From Flavobacteriaceae bacterium (GTDB lineage Bacteria > Bacteroidota > Bacteroidia > Flavobacteriales > Flavobacteriaceae): DNA of 64,000 nt. Both the position numbers and the translations under genes were made by a program. Positions 52,192 to 60,250 of this stretch are shown here, piece by piece; position 1 is the first letter of the stretch; each line of letters starts with the position of its first letter. The stretch covers positions 1 through 64,000 of the forward strand of contig SIHP01000002.1 of NCBI GenBank assembly GCA_004762155.1, written 5' to 3'. The notes beneath the pieces were generated by a model, which did no database searches, was not told where the DNA came from, and saw only the letters and a program-made list of their open reading frames with translations.

Positions 52192-53187
52192 ATGGATGAA
52201 AGACCAATATTAATACACACTCATTTTCATAAAAGAAGAACAGGCGTAACTAGAAGTATAGAAAATGTACTTCCATATTTTACTGAATCCTTTAAAACTT
52301 ATATTTATGGCTATAATGTTAAAGGTGATGTTATCTCTACTTTTTCATTATTTAAATTAATTTTCTCGAAAAAGAAAATTATTATTCATTGTCATAGAAA
52401 CAATGAGATGTTGCGTATTTTATTATTTCGTTTCTTGGGTGGTAAATTTAAATTAATTACGAGCAGACATGCTGAAACTTTTCCCTCTAAAATGTCTCTT
52501 TATTTATTTAAAAAATGTGATGTTTTGGTAACTTTAACAGAGCGCATAAGTAATACTATAGGTATAAAAAACACATTAATACCTCATGGAGTAGACACAA
52601 ACTTGTTTACTCCAAATAAAACAATAATTAATTTTGACGCTATTAAGCAATCTAAATACATATTATCGGCTGGTAGGATTAGAAAATCAAAAGGACAAAA
52701 AGTATTATTAGAAGCGGCTATTTCTATTTTAAAAGCACACAAAGAATATGCTCTTTTATTAGTAGGTAAAATAGACAACACTTCTTTTGAACAAGATTTA
52801 AAAAAGATTATTAATGACAATAAAGTTGAAAATCAAGTTTATTTCATTGATGAAACTTCTGATATCATATCTTTTTATCAAGCTGCAGAAATAATAGTTG
52901 TTCCTTCTTTTTCTGAAGGCTTTTCTTTAGTATGTGCAGAAGCTATGAGTTGTGAAAATGTTGTTGTAGCAACGAAAGATGTTGGAATACATTCTAAATT
53001 GATCACTAATACTAAAAACGGATTTTTATTTCAACCTGGTAATATAACTGAATTAACTTCCGTTATTTCTAACATTATTACATCTAATAAAAATGATACA
53101 GTAGGTAATTCAGCGAGAAAAGAAATCATTGAAAACTGGAATGCGAAAAAAGAAGCTGATTCCTTAACTAACATATATTTAAACTAA
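52192..53187 (+). CDS. GT4-type glycosyltransferase
   Basis: 331 residues. The GT-B fold is indicated by LIPHGVDTNLFTP, the nucleotide-sugar region ILSAGRIRKSKGQKVLLEAA, and EGFSLVCAEAMSCENVVVATKDVG with the conserved E-x7-E spacing. It transfers a sugar from a nucleotide donor, probably in lipopolysaccharide or glycolipid synthesis (WaaG-like, low certainty). The acceptor cannot be read. It follows the acidic protein gene by 3 bp and ends at a large hairpin. Confidence 0.88.
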   Translation: MDERPILIHTHFHKRRTGVTRSIENVLPYFTESFKTYIYGYNVKGDVISTFSLFKLIFSKKKIIIHCHRNNEMLRILLFRFLGGKFKLITSRHAETFPSKMSLYLFKKCDVLVTLTERISNTIGIKNTLIPHGVDTNLFTPNKTIINFDAIKQSKYILSAGRIRKSKGQKVLLEAAISILKAHKEYALLLVGKIDNTSFEQDLKKIINDNKVENQVYFIDETSDIISFYQAAEIIVVPSFSEGFSLVCAEAMSCENVVVATKDVGIHSKLITNTKNGFLFQPGNITELTSVISNIITSNKNDTVGNSARKEIIENWNAKKEADSLTNIYLN

Positions 53188-53191
53188 AAAT

Positions 53192-53240
53192 AAATTGAGG
53201 ATAAACACAGTCTAAATTAGACTATATTTATCCTCAATTT
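53192..53240. terminator. Nested hairpin between the glycosyltransferase gene and the ArsC-like gene
   Basis: Outer 14-bp arms AAATTGAGGATAAA / TTTATCCTCAATTT and inner AGTCT / AGACT around AAATT. Located between two convergent genes, so a two-way terminator. Confidence 0.8.
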
Positions 53241-53586
53241 ATTTCAACCTTTCTTTTAAAGCCTCCACAACTTTTTTACTATTTCCTATAAAAATTTCAT
53301 CTTCTACAACAAAAACAGGACGCTTTAAAAAAGTATATTCATCCAAGATATATTGTCTGTAATCTTCTTCTTTTACATCTTGATTTTTTAAATCCATTTC
53401 TCTACACAATTTTGCTCTTTTATTAAACAACCCCTCATAACTATTAGAGAACTTATAGAGTTCTTCTAGCTGAGATGTTGTAATAGGATTCGTCTTAATC
53501 TCTTGCTTTTCAAAACCTTCTAAATTAACTTCTTTTAAAATTCTTCTGCAGGTATCACAAGTCTGTAAAAAATATACTTTCTTCAT
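53239..53586 (-). CDS. ArsC/Spx-like thioredoxin-fold protein
   Basis: 115 residues. N-terminal CDTCRR gives a C-x2-C site; LKRPVFVVEDEIFIG at the end is the ArsC-family cis-Pro region. Bacterial arsenate reductase-family proteins either reduce arsenate with glutathione/thioredoxin or act as Spx-type regulators. The lack of an ars operon nearby argues against a dedicated arsenic role. Stop lies within the two-way terminator. Confidence 0.85.
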   Translation of the reverse strand: MKKVYFLQTCDTCRRILKEVNLEGFEKQEIKTNPITTSQLEELYKFSNSYEGLFNKRAKLCREMDLKNQDVKEEDYRQYILDEYTFLKRPVFVVEDEIFIGNSKKVVEALKERLK

Positions 53587-53626
53587 TATAATTTAAATAT
53601 CTTTATCCCGCTAAAATAAGAACAAA

Positions 53627-54082
53627 ATGACTACACAATTCAACATCTTAAAAAAATCGAGAGAATTAGTTTTTAAAAGGATCGAAAACTTAACTAACGA
53701 GCAATTACACAAGATTCCTGAAGGTTTTAATAATAATATTATTTGGAATGTTGCTCATTTGGTTGTTACGCAACAATTACTACACTATAAATTATCTGGA
53801 TTACAATGTTTGATTCCAGATGAATTAATTGAAAAATTTAAAAAAGGAACTTCTCCTTCTGAAACACTAAACGAAGAAGAAATTGAAGAAATAAAAGAAT
53901 TATTAATAGGCTTGCCAGATACTTTAGAAGAAGATTATACTGCTGGTATTTTTGAAAACTATCAAGTATATCCTACTAGTACAGGTTTTGTTTTAACAGA
54001 TATACAAAATGCAATTGCCTTTAATAACATGCATGAAGGTTTACATCTTGGAGTTATAATGTCATTAACCAAATTGGTGTAA
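53627..54082 (+). CDS. DinB family protein
   Basis: 151 residues forming a four-helix bundle of the DinB/YfiT type. The metal-binding His positions fit NVAHLVVTQQLLHYKL and FNNMHEGLHLGVIM. Such proteins are metal-dependent thiol transferases or hydrolases and are not DNA polymerases despite the name. It is divergent from the ArsC-like gene and lies upstream of metB in the same direction. Confidence 0.85.
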   Translation: MTTQFNILKKSRELVFKRIENLTNEQLHKIPEGFNNNIIWNVAHLVVTQQLLHYKLSGLQCLIPDELIEKFKKGTSPSETLNEEEIEEIKELLIGLPDTLEEDYTAGIFENYQVYPTSTGFVLTDIQNAIAFNNMHEGLHLGVIMSLTKLV

Positions 54083-54119
54083 CCATTATTAGTTTAATTA
54101 TTACAAAAGACTTTTACAA

Positions 54120-55268
54120 ATGAAATTTAATACAAAAACAATACACGGAGGTCAAAAACACGAAGAGACAACTGGCGCTGTAATGCCTCCTATATTTCAA
54201 ACATCTACTTTTGCGCAATCTAGCCCAGGAGTTCATAAAGGTTATGAATACTCTCGTGCTGCAAACCCAACAAGAACAGCTTTAGAAGATGCTTTTGCTG
54301 CTATTGAAAATGGTACACATGGTTTTGCCTTCTCTTCTGGATTATCTGCTATTGATTGTGTTTTACGTTTATTAAACCCAGGTGATGAAATTATTACTGG
54401 AGATGATTTATACGGTGGAACTTACCGTATGTTTACTCGTATGTTTTCTAAATATGGTTTAAAATTCAAATTTGTAAATACGGATAGCGTTGCTAATGTA
54501 ACCAAAGAAATTTCTGACGCAACAAAACTTATCTGGTTAGAAACTCCAACAAATCCGTTAATGAAAATTGCGGATATTGCTGAAATTACAAAAGCTGTAA
54601 AAGCAAAAAATTCAAATATTTTAGTAGCAGTTGATAATACCTTTGCTACTCCTTATTTACAAAGACCTTTAGATCTAGGAGCAGATATTGTAATGCATTC
54701 TGCTACAAAATATTTAGGTGGTCATTCTGACCTAGTAATGGGAGCTTTAATGGTAAAGGAAGAAAAGTTAGCAGAGGAAATACATTTTATTCAATTTGCA
54801 GGTGGAGCAGTTGCTGGCCCAATGGATTCTTTTTTAGCTTTAAGAGGTGTTAAAACATTACATATCCGTATGCAACGTCATTGCGAAAATGGTAAAGCAA
54901 TCGCAACTTTTTTAACTAAGCATCCTAAAGTTGGTGAGGTGTATTATCCTGGATTAGAAAATCACCCAAACCATAAAATAGCTAAAGAGCAAATGGATGA
55001 TTTTGGTGGAATGGTTTCTTTTAGATTAAAAGATGAAACTAAGGAAGCTGCTTTTAAGTTTTTAGAAAACACAAAAGTTTTTACGTTAGCAGAATCTTTA
55101 GGTGGAGTTGAAAGCTTAGTAAACCATCCCACAACTATGACACATGCTTCTATACCAGAACCTGAACGTTTAAAAATAGGAATTACAGATTCTTTAATTC
55201 GTTTAAGTGTTGGTATTGAAGATATAGATGATTTATTAGCAGACTTAGATCAAGCAATAAATTTATAA
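54120..55268 (+). CDS. metB: Trans-sulfuration PLP enzyme (cystathionine gamma-synthase/lyase)
   Basis: 382 residues. GYEYSRAANPTRTALEDA, the PLP lysine in VMHSATKYLGGHSDL, VDNTFATPYLQRPLDLGAD and SLGGVESLVNHP are the Cys/Met metabolism family marks. It either makes cystathionine from activated homoserine or splits it to cysteine; the sequence alone does not separate the two. Gene symbol is a best guess. I see no SAM riboswitch upstream. Confidence 0.88.
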   Translation: MKFNTKTIHGGQKHEETTGAVMPPIFQTSTFAQSSPGVHKGYEYSRAANPTRTALEDAFAAIENGTHGFAFSSGLSAIDCVLRLLNPGDEIITGDDLYGGTYRMFTRMFSKYGLKFKFVNTDSVANVTKEISDATKLIWLETPTNPLMKIADIAEITKAVKAKNSNILVAVDNTFATPYLQRPLDLGADIVMHSATKYLGGHSDLVMGALMVKEEKLAEEIHFIQFAGGAVAGPMDSFLALRGVKTLHIRMQRHCENGKAIATFLTKHPKVGEVYYPGLENHPNHKIAKEQMDDFGGMVSFRLKDETKEAAFKFLENTKVFTLAESLGGVESLVNHPTTMTHASIPEPERLKIGITDSLIRLSVGIEDIDDLLADLDQAINL

Positions 55269-55309
55269 AGCATAAAAAAACTCCTTAATAAGGAGTTTTT
55301 TTATGCTTT
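55267..55309. terminator. Strong terminator after metB
   Basis: A perfect 20-bp stem with a 3-nt loop (arms 55267-55286 and 55290-55309; core AACTCCTT / AAGGAGTT) and a T7 stretch. It overlaps the metB stop codon. Confidence 0.85.
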
Positions 55310-55318
55310 ATATTTAAA

Positions 55319-55336
55319 ATATACCAATTGGTTTAT
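55319..55336. promoter_or_regulatory. TetR operator 1, in front of the tetR-family gene
   Basis: ATATACCAATTGGTTTAT differs at one base from the perfect 18-bp palindrome at 55981. It sits just upstream of the -7 box of the tetR-family gene, over the -33 region, ideal for autorepression. Confidence 0.75.
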
Positions 55337-55342
55337 TTTTAC

Positions 55343-55350
55343 TACATTTG
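55343..55350 (+). promoter_or_regulatory. -7 box of the tetR-family gene
   Basis: TACATTTG, exact TAnnTTTG, 18 bp before the ATG and 6 bp past operator 1. Confidence 0.55.
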
Positions 55351-55368
55351 TTGCAATAGTTCCATAAA

Positions 55369-55962
55369 ATGTCTAAATCAGAAAAAACAAAAGCTTTTAT
55401 TATAGAAACTGTTGCTCCTATTTTTAATCAAAATGGATATTCGGCAATGAGTTTATCTAAAATAACAACGGCTACTGGCTTAACAAAAGGTGCTATTTAT
55501 GGTCATTTTGAAAATAAAGAAAACTTGGCTATTGAAGCATTTCGATTTTCTGTAAGAAGAGTATTAAAAGATTTAAATAAAGAAGTTAATCAAGGAAAAA
55601 CTCCTTTAGAAAAACTACTCAAAATAGCTTCATTTTATAAAAAATACTATTCTTATAATAAGCAATTTGGAGGCTGTCCTTTTTTAAATATTGGTGTAGA
55701 TTCTAATCATCAGAATTCATCTATTTCGGATTTAGTAAAGTCTTATAATTATAGAATATTAGATCAATTTAAATTATTAATAGACGCAGCAAAAGCTTCT
55801 AATGAAATAAAAACAACTATTGATAGTATGCTATATGCTAAACGCTTTTTTTACATGATTGAAGGAGCAGTATATATGTCTTATATAATGAAAGATGAAC
55901 ACTATACATTAGATGCTTCTATTTTTATGGAACAGATTATTAAACAAGAATTAAAACAATAA
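55369..55962 (+). CDS. TetR/AcrR family repressor
   Basis: 197 residues. The N-terminal helix-turn-helix spans about 10-55 (NGYSAMSLSKITTATGLTKG continuing AIYGHFENKENLAIEAF). The C-terminal ligand domain has GGCPFLNIGVDSNHQ, a motif of AcrR-type members related to YxaF/LmrA. It probably represses itself and the thioesterase gene 50 bp downstream, because near-identical palindromes lie before both. The ligand is unknown; an acyl-CoA would fit the neighbour. Confidence 0.9.
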   Translation: MSKSEKTKAFIIETVAPIFNQNGYSAMSLSKITTATGLTKGAIYGHFENKENLAIEAFRFSVRRVLKDLNKEVNQGKTPLEKLLKIASFYKKYYSYNKQFGGCPFLNIGVDSNHQNSSISDLVKSYNYRILDQFKLLIDAAKASNEIKTTIDSMLYAKRFFYMIEGAVYMSYIMKDEHYTLDASIFMEQIIKQELKQ

Positions 55963-55980
55963 CTATTTTTTTAATCAAAA

Positions 55981-55998
55981 ATATACCAATTGGTATAT
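55981..55998. promoter_or_regulatory. TetR operator 2, in front of the thioesterase gene
   Basis: ATATACCAATTGGTATAT is a perfect 18-bp palindrome 14 bp before the thioesterase start. A weak TATATTTA -7-like box overlaps its right end, so bound repressor would block transcription. Confidence 0.75.
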
Positions 55999-56012
55999 TT
56001 AAAATCAAATTT

Positions 56013-56495
56013 ATGGAATTATTAAAAATTTTGGAAAGTAAAACAAAAATCCGGTTTCAAGATTGCGATCCTTTTAACCACCTTAACAATGCTTCGTACT
56101 TTAATTACTTAATTAACGCTAGAGAAGATCAAATTATAGAACATTATGATTTAGATATTTATAAGCACGGAAAAGAAACGGGTAAAAGCTGGGTGGTTAG
56201 CTCACATCAAATAGCATATTTAAAACCTGCTGTTTTAATGGAAACTGTTACTATTGAAACACAGCTAATTGATTATAGCACTAAGACTTTAACAGTGGAA
56301 TTGCGCATGTGGAACGAAGCTAAAACAAAACTTAAAGCTATTATGTGGAGTTCTTTTACTTATTTTAATTTATTAAAATTATCATCAGATCAACATTCAG
56401 ATGAATTATTAAATTTATTTGAACATGCTAAATTACCCGTAAAAGAAACAAATTTTGAGGAGCGTTCTAAAAACTTACGTTTTCAAAAAGTTTAA
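56013..56495 (+). CDS. Hotdog-fold acyl-CoA thioesterase
   Basis: 160 residues. N-terminal TKIRFQDCDPFNHLNNASYFNY contains the 4HBT-type Asp and the start of the central helix; later strands VETVTIETQLIDYSTKTLTVELRMW complete a hotdog fold. It hydrolyses acyl-CoA thioesters. Control by the adjacent TetR repressor is suggested by the shared palindrome. Substrate chain type unknown. Confidence 0.88.
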   Translation: MELLKILESKTKIRFQDCDPFNHLNNASYFNYLINAREDQIIEHYDLDIYKHGKETGKSWVVSSHQIAYLKPAVLMETVTIETQLIDYSTKTLTVELRMWNEAKTKLKAIMWSSFTYFNLLKLSSDQHSDELLNLFEHAKLPVKETNFEERSKNLRFQKV

Positions 56496-56502
56496 AAATA
56501 AA

Positions 56503-56526
56503 AAAATCCCGCAATAGCGGGATTTT
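56503..56526. terminator. Bidirectional terminator between the thioesterase gene and sod
   Basis: A 10-bp stem AAAATCCCGC / GCGGGATTTT with loop AATA between convergent genes. Confidence 0.85.
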
Positions 56527-56545
56527 AATTTACTGTGAACTAAAT

Positions 56546-57154
56546 TTATTTAGCTTCAGCATATCTTTTTTCAACCTCGTTCCAGTTAATTACATTAAAA
56601 AATGCATTAATATAATCTGGACGACGGTTTTGGTAGTTCAAGTAATAAGCATGTTCCCAAACATCTAATCCTAAAATAGGAGTTCCTCCACAAGTAACAC
56701 CTGGCATTAATGGATTATCTTGATTTGGTGTAGAACAAACCTCTACTTTTCCTCCTTTTTGAACACATAACCATGCCCAACCAGAACCAAACTGAGTTGC
56801 TGCTGCTTTTGCAAAAGCATCTTTAAAAGCATCTACAGAACCAAATTGAGCTTCAATAGCATCTTTTAATTCTCCAGATAAACGTCCTTTTCCTTCAGGA
56901 TTCATTACTGACCAGAATAAAGAGTGATTGTAAAAACCTCCTCCATTATTTCTTACAGCACCATTAGCCATATCTAAATTTCCTAAGATATCTTCTATAG
57001 ACTTTCCTTCTAAATCAGTTCCTTCAACTGCTGCATTTAATTTAGTTGTATATCCGTTATGATGCTTAGTATGGTGAATTTCCATAGTTCTCGCATCTAT
57101 ATTTGGTTCTAACGCATCGTAAGCGTAACCTAATTCTGGTAACTTAAAAGCCAT
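56546..57154 (-). CDS. Superoxide dismutase, Fe/Mn type
   Basis: 202 residues. The four metal ligands are in [24 protein letters not shown] and [19 protein letters not shown]. It converts superoxide to peroxide and oxygen in the cytoplasm. Metal preference (Fe, Mn or cambialistic) cannot be settled from the sequence, so I give no sodA/sodB symbol. No signal peptide. It ends at the hairpin shared with the thioesterase gene. Confidence 0.96.
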   Translation of the reverse strand: MAFKLPELGYAYDALEPNIDARTMEIHHTKHHNGYTTKLNAAVEGTDLEGKSIEDILGNLDMANGAVRNNGGGFYNHSLFWSVMNPEGKGRLSGELKDAIEAQFGSVDAFKDAFAKAAATQFGSGWAWLCVQKGGKVEVCSTPNQDNPLMPGVTCGGTPILGLDVWEHAYYLNYQNRRPDYINAFFNVINWNEVEKRYAEAK

Positions 57155-57260
57155 AATATGTAGTTTTTTTAATTGTTTATTTCTTGCACGAATTTACTTT
57201 AAAAAAATAATCTTCGCAAAATATTTACTTTCTGATAATCTATACTAAAATAGGCAATAC

Positions 57261-58262
57261 CTATTCTTTCATAAACTCTTCAGCTTTTTCAACCATTTTT
57301 GTACTTCCTGCAAAGAAAGGTATACGTTGATGTAATTCTTTAGGGTCAATATTCATAATTCTCATATGTCCATCACTCGCTTTACCATTCGCTTGTTCAG
57401 CTAAAAAAGCCATTGGATTACATTCATATAATAAACGTAATTTTCCAGCTTCATTTTTAGAACTTTTTGGATAAAAATAAATACCACCTTTAATCATATT
57501 TCTATGAAAATCAGAAACTAAAGAACCAATATACCTACTCGTATAAGGTCTTCCTTCTCCTTCTGCTTGACAATATTTAATGTAATTTTTTACTCCTTGA
57601 GGAAAATGTGTGTAATTTCCTTCATTTACAGAATAAATATTTCCATCTTCTGGAAACTCCATATTTGGATGCGATAAGTAAAAAGTACCTAAAGCAGGAT
57701 TTAATGTAAATCCGTTTACTCCATGTCCTGTTGTATAAACTAACATTGTAGAAGTACCATAAACTACATAACCTGCAGCTACTTGCTCACTTCCTTTTTG
57801 TAAAAAGTCTTCAATTGTAACCGGTGAGCCTACTGGTGTTACTCTTCTATAAATTGAAAAAATTGTACCAACAGATACATTTACATCTATATTAGAAGAA
57901 CCATCTAAAGGATCTATTAAAACCACATATTTATTTTGGTTATTTTCATCCTGACTATTTACAGCAATAAAATCATCTTCCTCTTCACTAGCGATACCAC
58001 AAACAATATTACGTTTAGTCATCGTTTGTATAAAAACATCATTGGCATAAACATCCAACTTTTGTTGATCTTCTCCTTGAATATTAGTTTCCCCTGCAGC
58101 TCCAGTTATATCAACTAAACCTGCTTTATTTACTTCGTGATTAACAACTTTCGCTGCTAAACGTATCGAATTTATTAAACGTGATAATTCTCCTGAAGTA
58201 TATTTAAAAGCCGATTGATTTTCAATTATAAACTCCCCTAACGTTTGGTTCTTATTTGCCAT
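57261..58262 (-). CDS. fbp: Fructose-1,6-bisphosphatase class I
   Basis: 333 residues. Metal and substrate sites are seen in [26 protein letters not shown] and [25 protein letters not shown] in part. It hydrolyses fructose-1,6-bisphosphate in gluconeogenesis, complementing pyruvate kinase in the same window. A minus-strand CATCTTTG (58293-58300) is a near -7 box. Divergent from the GNAT gene across 215 bp in which I see only promoter-like sequence. Confidence 0.95.
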   Translation of the reverse strand: MANKNQTLGEFIIENQSAFKYTSGELSRLINSIRLAAKVVNHEVNKAGLVDITGAAGETNIQGEDQQKLDVYANDVFIQTMTKRNIVCGIASEEEDDFIAVNSQDENNQNKYVVLIDPLDGSSNIDVNVSVGTIFSIYRRVTPVGSPVTIEDFLQKGSEQVAAGYVVYGTSTMLVYTTGHGVNGFTLNPALGTFYLSHPNMEFPEDGNIYSVNEGNYTHFPQGVKNYIKYCQAEGEGRPYTSRYIGSLVSDFHRNMIKGGIYFYPKSSKNEAGKLRLLYECNPMAFLAEQANGKASDGHMRIMNIDPKELHQRIPFFAGSTKMVEKAEEFMKE

Positions 58263-58451
58263 AAAGTTCCTACAATTTTTGTGTTGCGCTACAAAGATGC
58301 CAACTTTTTAGACTACCTACAACCATTTGCACTATAATTTTCAAATCCGCTGTATATTTTATATACTTAGGGTTTTAAACTAAAAAAATTCAACAAAAGA
58401 AAATGATTGTGTTGTAATTTTTCATTTAATTTAATAAGCTATTATAAAAAT

Positions 58452-58459
58452 TATCTTTG
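58452..58459 (+). promoter_or_regulatory. -7 box of the GNAT-lysC operon
   Basis: TATCTTTG, exact TAnnTTTG, 18 bp before the ATG at 58478. It also argues against the alternative TTG start at 58457, which lies inside the box. Confidence 0.55.
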
Positions 58460-58477
58460 CTGAAAATTAAATCAATT

Positions 58478-58963
58478 ATGAAGTTTTCAATACGTAATGG
58501 GGAAAAAAAAGATGCAGAAGCAATTTTGTCTTTAATTAAAGAACTTGCTCTTTTTGAAAAACTTCCAAATGAAGTTGAAATTACTGTTGATGATTTAATT
58601 AAGGACGGATTTTCAATACAACCTAAATTTAAAACTTTTGTTGCTCAAGAATCTAATGGTACTGTTATAGGAATGGCTTTATTTTACGAACGTTATTCCA
58701 CCTGGAAAGGAAAAAGCATTCATTTAGAAGATTTAATGGTAACAGAAAATAAAAGAGGCACTGGAGCAGGTAAAGCTTTATATACAGCTGTTTTAAAATA
58801 CGCTTACGATACAAATTGTAAACGTGTTGCTTGGGATGTTTTAGATTGGAATACTAATGCTATTAATTTTTATGAACGTACAGGTGCAAAAATTTTAGAA
58901 GATTGGCGTGTAGTACATATGAATGAACAAGGTTTAAAGAATTTTATAAATGAGAATATTTAA
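58478..58963 (+). CDS. GNAT family N-acetyltransferase
   Basis: 161 residues from the ATG at 58478 (MKFSIRNGEKKDAEAIL). The acetyl-CoA loop is in LMVTENKRGTGAGKALYTAV and motif B in WDVLDWNTNAINFYERTGA, a close match to diamine/spermidine-type acetyltransferases (SSAT-like). A polyamine substrate is possible, given speD/speE in the same window, but not proven. Its 3' end overlaps lysC by 14 bp, so coupled. Confidence 0.85.
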   Translation: MKFSIRNGEKKDAEAILSLIKELALFEKLPNEVEITVDDLIKDGFSIQPKFKTFVAQESNGTVIGMALFYERYSTWKGKSIHLEDLMVTENKRGTGAGKALYTAVLKYAYDTNCKRVAWDVLDWNTNAINFYERTGAKILEDWRVVHMNEQGLKNFINENI

Positions 58964-60206
58964 GTTTGGAGGAGCATCTGTAAAAGATGTAGATGCTGTA
59001 AAAAATGTTACACGTGTATTGCAACATGAAGGAACAGAAAACACATTAGTTGTAATTTCTGCAATGGGAAAAATGACTAATAAGTTTGAAGAAATTATTG
59101 ATGCTTATATTCATAAAAAAGATTCTTTAAGAGATGAAATAAACTTTGCAATAACATTTCATAAAAACATTACCAAAGGACTTTTTAGCAATACAGATAC
59201 TGTTAACAATAAAATTGATGCTCTTTTTGCAAACTTAAGTGGTTTTATGGCACGTAACACATCTGATGACTTCAGTTATGTTTACGATCAAATTATTGGT
59301 TATGGCGAGTTATTATCTACAACTATTGTAAGCTCTTATTTACAAGAAATAGGTGTAAATAATAGTTGGTTAGATGTTCGTGAGTTAATAAAAACTGATG
59401 ATTTTTATCGTGATGCTAAAGTAGATTGGAAACTTACAAAAGTTAATATTAATGAAAAAGTAAACACCAACACACTTAATATTACACAAGGTTTTTTGGG
59501 TGGTAATAGTAAACACGAAACTACAAGTTTAGGAAGAGAAGGATCTGATTATACTGCTGGTATTTTTGCATATTGCTTAGATGCTACAAGTGTAACTATT
59601 TGGAAAGATGTAGAAGGTGTATTAAATGCTGATCCTCGTGTTTTTTCTGAAACAGAACTTCTTCAAAAAATATCTTACACAGAAGCTATTGAAATGGCTT
59701 TTTATGGAGCATCTGTAATTCATCCAAAAACTATTCAGCCTTTAGAGCAAAAACAAATTCCTTTATTTGTTCGTTCTTTTGATGATTTAGATAAAACTGG
59801 CACAAGAGTTAGCAATGAATTTGGTGTTTATCCTGAAGTTCCTTGTTATATTGTAAAAAAGAATCAAATATTAGTTTCTGTTTCTGCGAAAGATTTTTCT
59901 TTCATGGTTGAAGATAATATTAGTGAGGTTTTTAGAAAGTTACATGAATACAAACTAAAAGTTAACTTAATTCAGAACTCAGCTATTAGCTTTTCTGTTT
60001 GTATTGAAGATAAATATAAAAACTTTCAGAAGTTTTATGATGACTTAAAAACAACTTTCATTATAAAATCATATGAGAATTCTACATTATATACTATTAG
60101 ACACTTTGATAATAATGCAATAGAAAGTATTAAACAGAAAGGAAAATCTATAATTAGACAAATTAACACAGAAACAGCTCAATTGGTTATACAAGAAAAC
60201 TGTTAA
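58950..60206 (+). CDS. lysC: Aspartate kinase
   Basis: 418 residues, monofunctional. N-terminal KFGGASVKDVDAVKNV, TSLGREGSDYTAG and the kinase core WKDVEGVLNADPR are diagnostic; the C-terminal 120 residues form an ACT-type regulatory region. It phosphorylates aspartate, the entry to lysine, threonine and methionine. It overlaps the GNAT gene by 14 bp. The short regulatory part suggests a variant feedback response. Confidence 0.93.
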   Translation: MRIFKFGGASVKDVDAVKNVTRVLQHEGTENTLVVISAMGKMTNKFEEIIDAYIHKKDSLRDEINFAITFHKNITKGLFSNTDTVNNKIDALFANLSGFMARNTSDDFSYVYDQIIGYGELLSTTIVSSYLQEIGVNNSWLDVRELIKTDDFYRDAKVDWKLTKVNINEKVNTNTLNITQGFLGGNSKHETTSLGREGSDYTAGIFAYCLDATSVTIWKDVEGVLNADPRVFSETELLQKISYTEAIEMAFYGASVIHPKTIQPLEQKQIPLFVRSFDDLDKTGTRVSNEFGVYPEVPCYIVKKNQILVSVSAKDFSFMVEDNISEVFRKLHEYKLKVNLIQNSAISFSVCIEDKYKNFQKFYDDLKTTFIIKSYENSTLYTIRHFDNNAIESIKQKGKSIIRQINTETAQLVIQENC

Positions 60207-60250
60207 AAAACTTTTTTCCATTATATTTGCCGTTACACTAATAACAATAA

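Noticed and set aside
54083..54119. SAM or other riboswitch before metB
   Set aside because: The 37-bp leader is too short and shows no conserved stems.
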